From positions 1 to 64,000 of the forward strand of contig JADKJB010000001.1 of the NCBI GenBank assembly GCA_016722525.1: a stretch of 64,000 bases of DNA, in the 5' to 3' direction. A program made the translations under genes and the position numbers. Below the pieces are notes generated by a model. The model was not told where the DNA came from. It saw only the letters and a program-made list of their open reading frames with translations, and did no database searches. This document shows positions 49,901-57,810 of the stretch, one piece after another. Each line of letters opens with the position of its first letter. Within the stretch, counting starts at the first letter, position 1. Origin of the DNA: Bacteroidota bacterium (GTDB lineage Bacteria > Bacteroidota > Bacteroidia > AKYH767-A > OLB10).

Positions 49901-50159
49901 TGGCTGGCTGGACGACAACGCAGAGACGTTAAATGAAACTGATTTGCTTTTAGAAGATGGTTCTGTTCTTCGACCTGACAGACTTATCCTTAAACAAAAT
50001 GAAGCAATTATCATTGATTATAAAACTGGTGCTGAAGAAAAATTTCATCCAAAACAAGTTCAACAGTATGCCGGTGTACTTAAGAGAATGGGATATTCAA
50101 AAGTAAAAATGATTTTGGTTTATCTTTCTCTTGAAAAAATAGTAGAGGTAGCAGCCTAA
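46971..50159 (+). CDS. addA: AddA/RecB-like UvrD-family helicase-nuclease
   Basis: A 1,062-residue intact protein. Motif I is YRSSAGSGKTYTLVLEYLKL (residues 9-28), then LAITFTNKATEEMKNRI. Helicase motifs II and III are MLDEFQDTSDFQWQNLLPL and VGDAKQSIYRWRGGNMQLL, then EANYRSREVIVNFN and IRVMSIHKSKGLQFPVVIIP (motif V), then LYVACTRAEEQLYV (motif VI). The C-terminus has the nuclease motif DRLILKQNEAIIIDYKTGAE, with QVQQYAGVL. This matches AddA in double-strand-break processing. The expected partner AddB is not in the window. It converges with the next minus-strand gene, overlapping by four bases. Confidence 0.88.
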   Translation: MATNELVIYRSSAGSGKTYTLVLEYLKLVLEKPGSYRAILAITFTNKATEEMKNRIIGALVAIAGNNQKELQEEVALQTGIPIQQLPSRAAKVLDHILHDYSGFAVSTIDSFFSKMVRSLARELHLPLRFDIELDIDAVIRDITNLVFADIATDDALRKWLQNFVFDKLDNEKGWRIEQDLHKIAKQLFSEKYRRIFYEENTIPEIQLIIELKKIKSTFEKQMALFSDEFVKIISENEFTVEDFNQGKKGVAGYLIKIKNPVKDEGYIPGKRFYAALEEANGWTTKTSKNKEVIQHLATSQLMPLANKVAALLDKEFARYIGATVVLSTAYVAGVIGILDEKLKIFRVENELVLLSDTNMILNKAISGQDAPFIYEKNGNKFNHFMLDEFQDTSDFQWQNLLPLIQNSLGSGNYTLIVGDAKQSIYRWRGGNMQLLLKGIGENLHGFNEITRNLKLEANYRSREVIVNFNNAFFSRAPEMIGVSVESGDAGNAYASEGLTQQWKKGKAGDGYVKIKFFETIDEIIEEEDEDEDANGKWAEQSCLESLKTLHQLFQNGYEPGDVAILTRTNKDAKEITAFLLKNGISKIISPESMQLYHSPKISFLINLLTFLINYDDDLALAYVTYYWRTRNHTAVDLNEVFAESKKNKLNYLPESFRKRQKEFRKIPLYEVVEELAILFELNKQPEAFMQRFLDVVLEYSDKNPANIHDFLIWWEEHKEKDNCSVIVPSGENAIRVMSIHKSKGLQFPVVIIPFADWKLGPRHDELLWVKSDETPFNGVQAHPVYATKKLANSIFKNDFEHEVLLNNIDNLNMLYVACTRAEEQLYVFTQKPKETKEITINSAGKLIYYTLKKAPEWNALLQEDPVICFELGSFTTPFRKKDHSGRTGKDLLQWISVPWKDRLKMLISKKKISVYDPEPPETTYGTLFHAIAAEINSSKVIQDVLQKHIHESNVEEPIKIRLLKEISYFVSVAETHGWLDDNAETLNETDLLLEDGSVLRPDRLILKQNEAIIIDYKTGAEEKFHPKQVQQYAGVLKRMGYSKVKMILVYLSLEKIVEVAA

Positions 50160-50554
50160 AGCATTAAACGGGGTTTGGACTTTTTACGTTTTAAAAAAGA
50201 GTCATTCCCCATGAGATATTTGTAATGAATAGAGTTGTCGTAAATCATCCAGATAAATCGTTGAATGCCCCGGGCATCAATAGTTTTCATAAATGTGAAA
50301 TCACAAATACTCCTGTATTCGTTAATTTGAAAATCAACTTCAGGGAAAAATAATGGATCAGCGTTCTGATGGTCTCCCTTGAGATATGAAATTATTCCCC
50401 ATAGAAACGGGAATTCTTTTTTAATAACAGTTGAAGTTATTCGATTGGTTTCAAAAAGAGTATCACAGCTACCCATAATATTTCCGGTTTCATCAAGGGT
50501 AATACACTGGCATTTTTCATTCTCATCTTGGCTTAAGTAATTGTTTGATCTCAT
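50156..50554 (-). CDS. Small hypothetical protein, weakly PAS-like
   Basis: 132 residues on the minus strand: CQCITLDETGNIMGSCDTLF, then FPFLWGIISYLKGDHQNADP, then FFPEVDFQINEYRSICDFTF, then RGIQRFIWMIYDNSIHYKYL and a Lys-rich end. The order (a GNI turn, a middle helix, then strands with FIWMIYDNS) loosely resembles a PAS sensor fold, but no cofactor residue can be named. No signal peptide or membrane helix. It is alone, with a gap of about 300 bases upstream. Confidence 0.6.
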   Translation of the reverse strand: MRSNNYLSQDENEKCQCITLDETGNIMGSCDTLFETNRITSTVIKKEFPFLWGIISYLKGDHQNADPLFFPEVDFQINEYRSICDFTFMKTIDARGIQRFIWMIYDNSIHYKYLMGNDSFLKRKKSKPRLML

Positions 50555-50856
50555 AATTACAGGTTTAAGAAAGAACTGATAGCACTTATAGCTTACCGTT
50601 GGTAGCTGAATAATACGTTTGCAAAATAACCCATCGGCACATGAGCCTTTAAGCCTTAGAAAACATCCTCTGATACTTACTGATGTGTTTTGGCAATAAC
50701 CTTTGCCTTTTTATGTTTCCTGATTCATTTTACTGAAAGTCAAGTACAAAAGTTTCAAAAAGCTTACATTTCAATGTAATGGCTGGGGCTGTGTTCATGA
50801 GCCCCATTTCAAACAGTTAAATTTGCTAATTTTGCACTTCTAAATCAAAGTAATCT
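50555..50856. other. Divergent intergenic region upstream of pruA
   Basis: About 300 bases between divergent genes. Near its right end, TAATTTTG at 50827-50834 fits the TAnnTTTG promoter element, 22 bases before the pruA ATG, with TTTC at 50807-50810 as a weak upstream element. Nothing else was seen. Confidence 0.4.
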
Positions 50857-52488
50857 ATGTCAAACGGAATTTACAAAGTACCACTGGCAGTTAACGAGCC
50901 TGTTTTAAACTATGCCCCTGGATCAGCTGAAAGGGTCGAATTGAAGAATGCATTAGCAGCGGGTCGCGCCACTATAAAGGATATACCCATGTATATTGGT
51001 GGCAAAGAAATACGCACCGATAAAAAGAAAAAACTGAGTCCACCCCACGATCACCAGCATGTTTTAGGATATTACCACGAGGGAGATGCCAGCCATGTAA
51101 AACAAGCTATTGAAGCCGCTTTAGCCGCCAAAAGTGCCTGGGCTTCGCTCGAATGGGAACAACGAGCTGCTATATTTCTTAAAGCCGCAGACCTGCTGGC
51201 CGGCCCATACAGACCCATTATAAATGCAGCAACCATGTTAGGTCAATCAAAAAATGCCTATCAGGCGGAGATCGATGCTGCATGTGAAATGATTGATTTC
51301 TTGAGGTTCAATGTGCAGTATATGCATGAAATTTACAACCAGCAACCGGTTTCATCAAAAGGTGTATGGAATCGTTTGGAGCAACGCCCCTGGAAGGTTT
51401 CGTGTTTGCCTTTAACACCTTTTAATTTTACGGCTATTGCCGGAAACCCGCCCAGTTCGGCCGCTATGATGGGCAACACCATTGTTTGGAAGCCCGCCAA
51501 CTCTGCCATTTATGCCGCATCTGTTTTGATGGAGGTTTTTATGAAGGCCGGATTACCTGCCGGAGTAATTAACCTGGTGTTTGTTTCGGGACCGGTAGCC
51601 GGAGATGTAATTTTTAAACATCCCGATTTTGCTGGAATTCATTTTACCGGTTCTACTGAAGTTTTTAGAAGTGTATGGGGTGAGATCGGCAAAAACATAG
51701 CTGCATATAAATCATACCCTCGTATCGTGGGAGAAACCGGAGGGAAAGATTTTATTGTGGCACACGCTTCCGCAGATGTGGATGTGGTTGTGACCGCATT
51801 AAGTCGCGGCGCTTTTGAGTTTCAGGGACAAAAATGCAGTGCTGCTTCTCGTGCTTACATTCCCGCCAGTTTATGGCCAGAAGTAAAAAAAGGTATGCTG
51901 CGCGATTTACAATCCATGAAAATGGGACCTACTGAAAATTTTGAGAATTTTATTAATGCGGTCATTGATGAAAAAGCCTTTGATAAAATTACTTCCTATA
52001 TAGAAAACGCGAAAAATAGCAAGGATGTTGAAATTATTGCCGGTGGTAAATTTGACAAAACCAAGGGCTACTTTATTGAACCGACCATTCTGCTTGCCAA
52101 TAAACCTGACTACCTCACTATGTGTGAAGAAATTTTTGGCCCTGTGCTTTCCATTTATGTTTACGATGACAATAAATTTGAAGAAACACTTGATATTGTT
52201 GATAGAACCGGCATTTACGCTCTTACAGGAGCCATTATCGCCCAAGACAGATATGTTATAGATGCTGCCATGAAAAAATTAGTGAATGCTGCAGGGAATT
52301 TTTATATCAATGATAAATGTACCGGTGCAGTGGTAGGGCAACCACCTTTTGGTGGGGCCAGAGGTTCCGGAACCAATGATAAAGCAGGTTCAATGATTAA
52401 CTTGCTCCGCTGGGTTTCTCCAAGAACTATAAAGGAAACATTTGTACCTGCAGTTGATTACAAGTACCCTTTTTTGAACAAGGATTGA
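50857..52488 (+). CDS. pruA: L-glutamate gamma-semialdehyde dehydrogenase (1-pyrroline-5-carboxylate dehydrogenase)
   Basis: 543 residues, the normal length for the single-function form. It oxidises glutamate semialdehyde to glutamate with NAD in proline catabolism; the proline dehydrogenase partner is not here. The catalytic Cys is in FEFQGQKCSAASRAYIP (about residue 327), the general base Glu in IVGETGGKDFI (about residue 293) and the NAD-binding segment is GIHFTGSTEVFRSVWGEIG. The N-terminal PLAVNEPVLNYAPGSAER and C-terminal PFGGARGSGTNDKAGS blocks are typical of this family. No defect. Confidence 0.93.
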   Translation: MSNGIYKVPLAVNEPVLNYAPGSAERVELKNALAAGRATIKDIPMYIGGKEIRTDKKKKLSPPHDHQHVLGYYHEGDASHVKQAIEAALAAKSAWASLEWEQRAAIFLKAADLLAGPYRPIINAATMLGQSKNAYQAEIDAACEMIDFLRFNVQYMHEIYNQQPVSSKGVWNRLEQRPWKVSCLPLTPFNFTAIAGNPPSSAAMMGNTIVWKPANSAIYAASVLMEVFMKAGLPAGVINLVFVSGPVAGDVIFKHPDFAGIHFTGSTEVFRSVWGEIGKNIAAYKSYPRIVGETGGKDFIVAHASADVDVVVTALSRGAFEFQGQKCSAASRAYIPASLWPEVKKGMLRDLQSMKMGPTENFENFINAVIDEKAFDKITSYIENAKNSKDVEIIAGGKFDKTKGYFIEPTILLANKPDYLTMCEEIFGPVLSIYVYDDNKFEETLDIVDRTGIYALTGAIIAQDRYVIDAAMKKLVNAAGNFYINDKCTGAVVGQPPFGGARGSGTNDKAGSMINLLRWVSPRTIKETFVPAVDYKYPFLNKD

Positions 52489-52509
52489 ACAAATAAGATG
52501 TTTTGACTT

Positions 52510-52542
52510 AAAAAAGTGATGGCCAGTAACCATCGCTTTTTT
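52510..52542 (+). terminator. Rho-independent terminator
   Basis: AAAAAAGTGATGG (52510-52522) pairs with CCATCGCTTTTTT (52530-52542) with one T-G pair and a 7-base loop, ending in T6. It closes pruA. Confidence 0.8.
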
Positions 52543-52963
52543 AATTGATGCATTAGCCGCTTCAATTCCCTGAGTGAAATCCGGGGTTTGCAAATAATTC
52601 CGGATTCAAAGAAGAAAATAATGGATCTGCCGGTTGCATCCATGATTTTCCGAAAAGCAGACTAAAATCAATCAAAATCTGCTAAATAGAACACTTTTGT
52701 AACTCAGGATTGATTTTTAAGTATAAATTTAAAATATACCTTTGCGATTGGAATCCATAAAAAAGCACGGATGGATTTTTTGTTGCTAAATAGTTCTTTA
52801 TTTGTGAATAGTGCATGGATGCAGCTACAATCTGCCTGCTTCCATCGGGTAATATACTATTACAGTGCCATTAACCTATTAGTATACTATCAAAATAATA
52901 AATTTATTAATGGCAATCTACAATTAAAGCGCTGGTCGTGATTAAACATAACAAAACACTAAA
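52543..52963. other. Intergenic region with candidate promoter
   Basis: About 420 bases between pruA and the glycosylation cluster. TACCTTTG at 52737-52744 fits the TAnnTTTG element, with TTGA at 52709-52712 upstream. It would leave a 5' leader of about 210 bases before the glycosyltransferase ATG. An imperfect inverted repeat (AATCCATAAAAAAGCACGG, ATGGATTTTTTG) follows at about 52750-52782. No coding region seen. Confidence 0.4.
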
Positions 52964-53695
52964 ATGAAATATAATTTTGCAGTAGTGATTCCGATGGCTA
53001 ATGAGCAGGAAGATTTTCACCCTTTCGTTGATTCGCTTTCTGAAGTGATGGACCTGCTTGAATGTGGGAAAGTATATTTTGTGGTTGATAAAGTATCAAA
53101 GGATAACACCTTGGATCTGTGCAATGAGCTGGCAAAAAAAGATAGTAGATTTGAAACTGTTTGGTCGCCACAAAACAAAAACGTTGTAGATGCTTATCTG
53201 AATGGCTATAAGGCAGCTCTTAATAACAAGCATGACATTATAATTGAAATGGATGCCGGATTATCACACGACCCTAAAGCACTTCCTATGTTTTTAAGAG
53301 TATTGAACGAGGGCAATGAGTGCGCATTTGGAAGTCGTTTTATCAATGGAGGATCTATTTGGGACTCTACATGGAAACGTACATTTCTTTCTAAATTCGG
53401 AACCATTCTTTCCAATACTTTACTGGGCACCAAAATGTATGATATGACCTCAGGCTTTCAGGGATTTCATGCACACATTGTTCAGCAATTTGTTGACTAT
53501 GGCCTGCTGTCAAAAGCCCATTTCTACCAAACTGAATTGCGTTATTTGTTACGCAAAAGCCGTTACGCCGAAATACCAATTCATTACAGAGCGCCCTCCC
53601 CCAGTGTTTCTAAAAAGGCTATTTATAACTCCTTTGATGTATTGTTTCACTATTTTCTGCTTAGGTTGAAATTCAAATCCCCAGTCATCAGATGA
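52964..53695 (+). CDS. GT2-family glycosyltransferase, polyprenyl-phosphate sugar synthase type
   Basis: 243 residues with a GT-A fold: FAVVIPMANEQEDFHPFV at the N-terminus, KVYFVVDKVSKDNTLDLCNE, VVDAYLNGYKAALNN, then the metal region IIIEMDAGLSHDPKALPMFL and CAFGSRFINGGSIWDSTWKR. This resembles DPM1/GtrB enzymes, which transfer a sugar from a nucleotide donor to undecaprenyl phosphate on the cytoplasmic side. The usual DADLSHDP reads DAGLSHDP, losing one Asp. No C-terminal membrane helices. It overlaps the GtrA-family gene by four bases, the classic GtrB/GtrA pairing in reverse order. Confidence 0.85.
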   Translation: MKYNFAVVIPMANEQEDFHPFVDSLSEVMDLLECGKVYFVVDKVSKDNTLDLCNELAKKDSRFETVWSPQNKNVVDAYLNGYKAALNNKHDIIIEMDAGLSHDPKALPMFLRVLNEGNECAFGSRFINGGSIWDSTWKRTFLSKFGTILSNTLLGTKMYDMTSGFQGFHAHIVQQFVDYGLLSKAHFYQTELRYLLRKSRYAEIPIHYRAPSPSVSKKAIYNSFDVLFHYFLLRLKFKSPVIR

Positions 53696-54123
53696 GAATT
53701 GAAGCAGCAGTACTTTCAAAATTTCCGGTATTAAAGAACGAAACTTTTGTACAAGCTTTGAAGTATTTCATAGTTGGTGGATTTTGTACAGTGCTTGACT
53801 TTGCATTACTCTATATATTAACGAATTTTGTTGGTATCAACTATCTGACATCATCCGTTATTTCTTACATGTCGGGTACATTTTTGAATTATTATTTATG
53901 TACCTTCTGGATTTTTAAACATCGGGCAATTGAAAACCGGAAGCATGAATTTCTTTATTATGTTGTAATAACAGGAATAGGTTTAGTCATTAACACTGCA
54001 TTAATCTATTGCTTTACTGAATTTCTGGGTTTATTCCTTATGTTGTCGAAATTGCTTTCCACCTTTGTCACTTATTGGTGGAACTTTTTAGCAAGAAAAT
54101 ATTTTTTACATACCATTAGATAA
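53692..54123 (+). CDS. GtrA-family membrane protein
   Basis: 143 residues with four predicted helices: ALKYFIVGGFCTVLDFALLY, YLTSSVISYMSGTFLNYYLC, FLYYVVITGIGLVINTALIY and LLSTFVTYWWNFLARKYFLH. KYFIVGGFCTVLDF and the C-terminal FVTYWWNFLARKYF are GtrA signatures. GtrA proteins are thought to flip undecaprenyl-phosphate-linked sugars across the inner membrane. Coupled to the GT2 gene by ATGA overlap. Confidence 0.88.
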   Translation: MRIEAAVLSKFPVLKNETFVQALKYFIVGGFCTVLDFALLYILTNFVGINYLTSSVISYMSGTFLNYYLCTFWIFKHRAIENRKHEFLYYVVITGIGLVINTALIYCFTEFLGLFLMLSKLLSTFVTYWWNFLARKYFLHTIR

Positions 54124-54132
54124 ATTTATACT

Positions 54133-55134
54133 ATGAAAAATACATTTTTAGTCATTACTTCTATCGCAAATCAGGAGCATCCGGTCTTAAATCAATTCGC
54201 AACTGAAGCTGCGAATCACCAGGTGCCATTTATTATGATTGGTGACACTAAAAGCCCTAAAGAGTTCAAGCTCTCCGGTTGTGATTTTTATTCTATTGAA
54301 AGACAGGAGTCGCTGGGCTATTCATTATCTGAAAATTTGCCGGTAAAGCATTATGCCCGAAAAAATATTGGCTATTTAGTAGCCATTGCAGCCGGAGCTG
54401 AAACCATCATTGAAACGGATGATGATAATTTACCCTACAAAGAATTTTGGCATGACAGAACCCGCAATTTAAAGGCACATACTCTTACTAATCAGGGCTG
54501 GGTTAATGTTTACAGATATTTTACTAAAGCTCATATTTGGCCTCGTGGCTTTGCTCTGGAAAATATATTGCATCCAATACCCGAACTTGGCGATCAAAGT
54601 ATGATCAATTGTCCCATTCAACAAGGTTTGGCAGATGAGAATCCGGATGTTGATGCTATTTACAGACTAACCTTGCCCCTACCGATTACATTCGACAAAG
54701 GAAATAATGTTGCGTTGGGAAACAATTCCTTTTGCGCTTTTAATAGTCAGAATACGACCTGGTTTAAAGAAGCATTTCCTCTATTATACTTACCCTCCTA
54801 CTGCAGCTTTAGAATGACTGACATTTGGCGCTCCTATATTGCTCAAAGAATAGCATGGACTTGCGGTTGGTCAATTTTATTTCACCAAAGTACCGTTTGG
54901 CAAGAAAGAAATGATCATAATTTAATGAATGATTTTAAAGATGAAATATCAGGCTATTCTAACAACAACCAAATTTATAAAAGCCTTAGCGATTTAAAAT
55001 TAAAAGAGGGTGTTGAAAATATTTCAGCTAACTTATTAGTCTGTTACCAAACCTTAGTCGATTTAAAACTTATTCAATCTGAAGAAATGCAACTCGTAAA
55101 TGCATGGATTAAAGATCTGGAGAAAATTAAATAA
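54133..55134 (+). CDS. STELLO-like glycosyltransferase (DUF288-type)
   Basis: 333 residues, no signal peptide. FLVITSIANQEHPVLNQFA starts a GT-A-like fold, FIMIGDTKSPKEFKLSGCDF follows, then KHYARKNIGYLVAIAAGAET and the metal motif IIETDDDNLPYKEFWHDR. WVNVYRYFTKAHIWPRGFAL and CSFRMTDIWRSYIAQRIAW are typical of STELLO-type proteins, best known in plants, where they affect cellulose synthase complexes; bacterial members are uncharacterised. It follows the GtrA gene by nine bases and belongs to the same cluster. Confidence 0.75.
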   Translation: MKNTFLVITSIANQEHPVLNQFATEAANHQVPFIMIGDTKSPKEFKLSGCDFYSIERQESLGYSLSENLPVKHYARKNIGYLVAIAAGAETIIETDDDNLPYKEFWHDRTRNLKAHTLTNQGWVNVYRYFTKAHIWPRGFALENILHPIPELGDQSMINCPIQQGLADENPDVDAIYRLTLPLPITFDKGNNVALGNNSFCAFNSQNTTWFKEAFPLLYLPSYCSFRMTDIWRSYIAQRIAWTCGWSILFHQSTVWQERNDHNLMNDFKDEISGYSNNNQIYKSLSDLKLKEGVENISANLLVCYQTLVDLKLIQSEEMQLVNAWIKDLEKIK

Positions 55135-55183
55135 TCTGCAAGTCACAATCACAATAGAATAATTTGTTAGAGAATTAAATTAG

Positions 55184-56338
55184 ATGCAGGATCATCCGGT
55201 AAAATTTTATTCGCAACCTATTTTTCTCACGCTGTTGGTGCTATTTATTACGTACACCATTCTTGGCTTTTGGGGCTATGGAAATGATTATGATACCTAC
55301 GCCATGATAAAAAGTGGTCGTGACACATTTTTGAATGGCCACTACCATTATTCAAGAGGACCGGGAAATTTTATTCCTGAAATGGTTATTGGCGGAGCTT
55401 CGTTGCTTGGTGGATTCATAGTTACGAATATAATTTCGGCACTTCTTGGAACCGCAACGTTGTACTTATTATGGAAGAGGATCAAAACGGTATTGTCACC
55501 TACCAATTCCATTCTTGTTATTCTAATTATAGGACTCAATCCCTGGTATGTAATAGCATCATCCTCATCAATGGACTATGTTTACAGTTTATTTTTTGCC
55601 ATGGCAGGGATAGGAATGATGGAAAAACGAAATATTTTTCCTGCTGCATGCTTATTCGCATTTGCTGTTTCTTCCCGCCTTACTGTTCTTATGATAATTG
55701 GAATTATATACCTCTATTATTTCTACATCCGTTTCAAGGAAAATGAGATTAAAGAAATGGGTCGACTATTTCTTTCTGGATGTTTATTGATGGTGTTATC
55801 GGTGTTATTCTTTGTCCCCTCCTATGTGGCAGCAGACTATACTTTTAAATTTATGGAATATGGAATTGGAAATTGGGATTTGATTGGAATACTTTCCAGA
55901 ATAATATATAAACATATTTATTTAATTGGTTTGCTGCCCTTGTTGTTTTTAGCAGTAATGACAATTATTCATGTTTTTAAATCAGGAATAAAATTTAAGT
56001 CTAATGCATTGCTCAATACCGGTATCATCATTATTGTTTTAACTGAATTGCTGTTCATAAAAATCCCGGTTGAAATTTCGTACTTATTGCCACAATATTT
56101 GATAGCAGTTCCATTGATAGTTTTTCTGGTAAAACCACGAAAAATGACCTTGTACTTGCTGTTGGCATTTACAATTTCCTTCGGTTTTATAGTAAATCCT
56201 GATGTTCTGGACCGAAAATACAATGCAGAACGAACTGAAGCAATTAGTGCCGAAGTCGGTTTTTTTATTCGTCCCGGATTGGTAATTGATGACATTATGA
56301 AAAGAGAAGAATCTAAAGATTTTTATTGGCAAAAGTAG
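55184..56338 (+). CDS. GT-C-fold membrane glycosyltransferase-like protein
   Basis: 384 residues with about nine to ten membrane helices. After helix 1 the periplasmic loop reads GYGNDYDTYAMIKSGRDTFL, then GHYHYSRGPGNFIPEMVIGG, with the acidic residues and SRxPG feature typical of GT-C (ArnT/PMT-like) enzymes that use polyprenyl-phosphate sugars. Later helices include SILVILIIGLNPWYVIASSS and YLLPQYLIAVPLIVFLVKP. It lies 49 bases after the STELLO-like gene. It would consume the lipid-linked donor made by the GT2 and GtrA pair. Confidence 0.8.
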   Translation: MQDHPVKFYSQPIFLTLLVLFITYTILGFWGYGNDYDTYAMIKSGRDTFLNGHYHYSRGPGNFIPEMVIGGASLLGGFIVTNIISALLGTATLYLLWKRIKTVLSPTNSILVILIIGLNPWYVIASSSSMDYVYSLFFAMAGIGMMEKRNIFPAACLFAFAVSSRLTVLMIIGIIYLYYFYIRFKENEIKEMGRLFLSGCLLMVLSVLFFVPSYVAADYTFKFMEYGIGNWDLIGILSRIIYKHIYLIGLLPLLFLAVMTIIHVFKSGIKFKSNALLNTGIIIIVLTELLFIKIPVEISYLLPQYLIAVPLIVFLVKPRKMTLYLLLAFTISFGFIVNPDVLDRKYNAERTEAISAEVGFFIRPGLVIDDIMKREESKDFYWQK

Positions 56339-56488
56339 TTGCTCTTATTTTGCTGAATGAATTGAACCATTTTCGTTTTCCAATTTCAAAATTTGATTTT
56401 TAGCCTACTCGATATCTTTTTGAATAAAATACTTTTAAACTGGTTTTTTTTGTATAATTTTATACTTTAATAAAAAACTGACCAAATC

Positions 56489-56776
56489 ATGAAAAAATTA
56501 TTTTTTTTAACAGCTCTGGCTTTTGTGTTTCATACTGCAGCACAAGCTCAGGAATCTAACATTGTTACTAGCAAACCCTGTTACACCAAACAATGGGTCG
56601 ATAGTGTAAACACTTCCAATGCTACCAGATTCAGAGAAACTGCTCCTAGCATGTTCGAATGGTATTCCTATGATGGACAAACACAGCCTATTCCCGTACC
56701 TGCAAGCTTGATTAATGTAATTAAAGTGAAATTGGAGGAAACCTGTCCACAGTTGGCGAAAAAGACTGCTGAATAA
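56489..56776 (+). CDS. Small secreted protein of unknown function
   Basis: 95 residues with a clear signal peptide (MKKLFFLTALAFVFHTAAQA, cleavage before QES). The mature 75 residues contain two Cys (SKPCYTKQW and EETCPQLAKK) that could form one disulfide, and a Trp/Tyr cluster (MFEWYSYDGQTQPIPVP). Not recognised. Monocistronic, with no terminator obvious. Confidence 0.65.
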   Translation: MKKLFFLTALAFVFHTAAQAQESNIVTSKPCYTKQWVDSVNTSNATRFRETAPSMFEWYSYDGQTQPIPVPASLINVIKVKLEETCPQLAKKTAE

Positions 56777-57009
56777 AATTTTTGGGGCAAAAAAATCTGG
56801 CTTTTCATTTTGAAAGTATAGTTAGCTAACGCTTTTGTGCTGAAGCCTCGTCGTTGGTGGTTAAAAGAAACTTAAAGGTATTTATTTTATTAAAAACTTA
56901 ATAATCAATACATTAAAGAATTAACTGTAAATTACTTTTAAACAAACGGCTGTAAATAACTGCAAAATAAGAACCCCTCCTTTTCGTTTGAATACTATAC
57001 TTTTGAATT

Positions 57010-57332
57010 ATGAAACGCTTCGAAAAAATCTGGCCTTGGCTCAAAAATAAATACGTGCTTACCTTAATCGTGTTTGTGGTATGGATGATCTTTTTCGATC
57101 GCAATGATTTTATTTCACAATACAGTTACCGACAGCAGTTGAATAAATTGGAGGTGGATAAACTTTATTTCAGTGCTGAAATTGAACAAAATAAAAATAA
57201 CATTTTTGAACTTACCTCCGATCCTTCAAATCTGGAGAAGTTTGCCAGAGAAAAATACAGAATGAAAAAGATGATGAGGATATTTTTATGATCATTCATT
57301 CTGATAAAAATGCCCCTTTAGCTGAGAAGTAA
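57010..57332 (+). CDS. FtsB/DivIC-like septum formation initiator, one frameshift
   Basis: A short cytoplasmic N-terminus (MKRFEKIWPWLKNKYV), one membrane helix (LTLIVFVVWMIFFDRND), then a coiled coil (YRQQLNKLEVDKLYFSAEIE) and the conserved LEKFAREKYRMKK. This is the FtsB/DivIC family, which scaffolds the divisome with FtsL and FtsQ. The frame breaks near 57262 in an A5 run; adding one A gives KKDDEDIFMIIHSDKNAPLA and a stop at 57330-57332, about 108 residues, the usual length. A base error is likely. Confidence 0.85.
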
Positions 57333-57532
57333 ATTGATTTTTTAAATTCACTTTGTTTTGTGATTCTTGAATCAACCATTGAATTCAATGGCTAATTCGA
57401 TGGTTGATTCGGTGGGTTAATTCGGTGGGTTGAATTTATTGGTTGATTTTATGATGAATGCCGTTGTAGAAAATATATTTTATATAACGGTTAATAACAT
57501 GTGTTGCTAATTTCGTAGTAAAGTTTTAATTG

Positions 57533-57569
57533 AATCCGGGTCAAATTATTTTGGCCCGGATTTTTTTTT
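57533..57569 (+). terminator. Rho-independent terminator
   Basis: AATCCGGGTCAAA (57533-57545) pairs with TTTGGCCCGGATT (one T-G pair) across a TTAT loop, followed by eight to nine T. It lies about 200 bases after the FtsB-like gene. Confidence 0.75.
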
Positions 57570-57595
57570 GAAATAAATAGTTATTAACAATTGTC

Positions 57596-57606
57596 GGGGG
57601 GGGGGG
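57596..57606. repeat. Homopolymer run of 11 G
   Basis: Eleven consecutive G in an AT-rich context, about 205 bases before a secreted-protein gene. Run length is uncertain because this sequence appears to miscount homopolymers. Confidence 0.7.
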
Positions 57607-57810
57607 TATTCTTTTATACATTTGTTGGGTCTTCTCGGAAATTTTGATTGCTCCACTGCTTCCCCCCAGCGAATAAAAAGGATCCATCATTATATAAAGG
57701 ATTTATAATTTTATTGACTCCTGTGTAAAAATACATTTTTACGCAGATGGAAAAAGTGTGTTCAGTTTACAGTTTTAAATTTTTATACAAACATTTTAAA
57801 TTCAATTACT

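Larger units (their letters stand above)
57333..57810. other. Intergenic region with palindromes, terminator and G11 run
   Basis: 480 bases. At 57370-57409 the inverted repeat AATCAACCAT/ATGGTTGATT encloses a perfect palindrome CCATTGAATTCAATGG (57376-57391). Then TTCGGTGGGTT is repeated (about 57408-57432). A terminator follows at 57533-57569 and a G11 run at 57596-57606. No gene seen. Confidence 0.6.
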
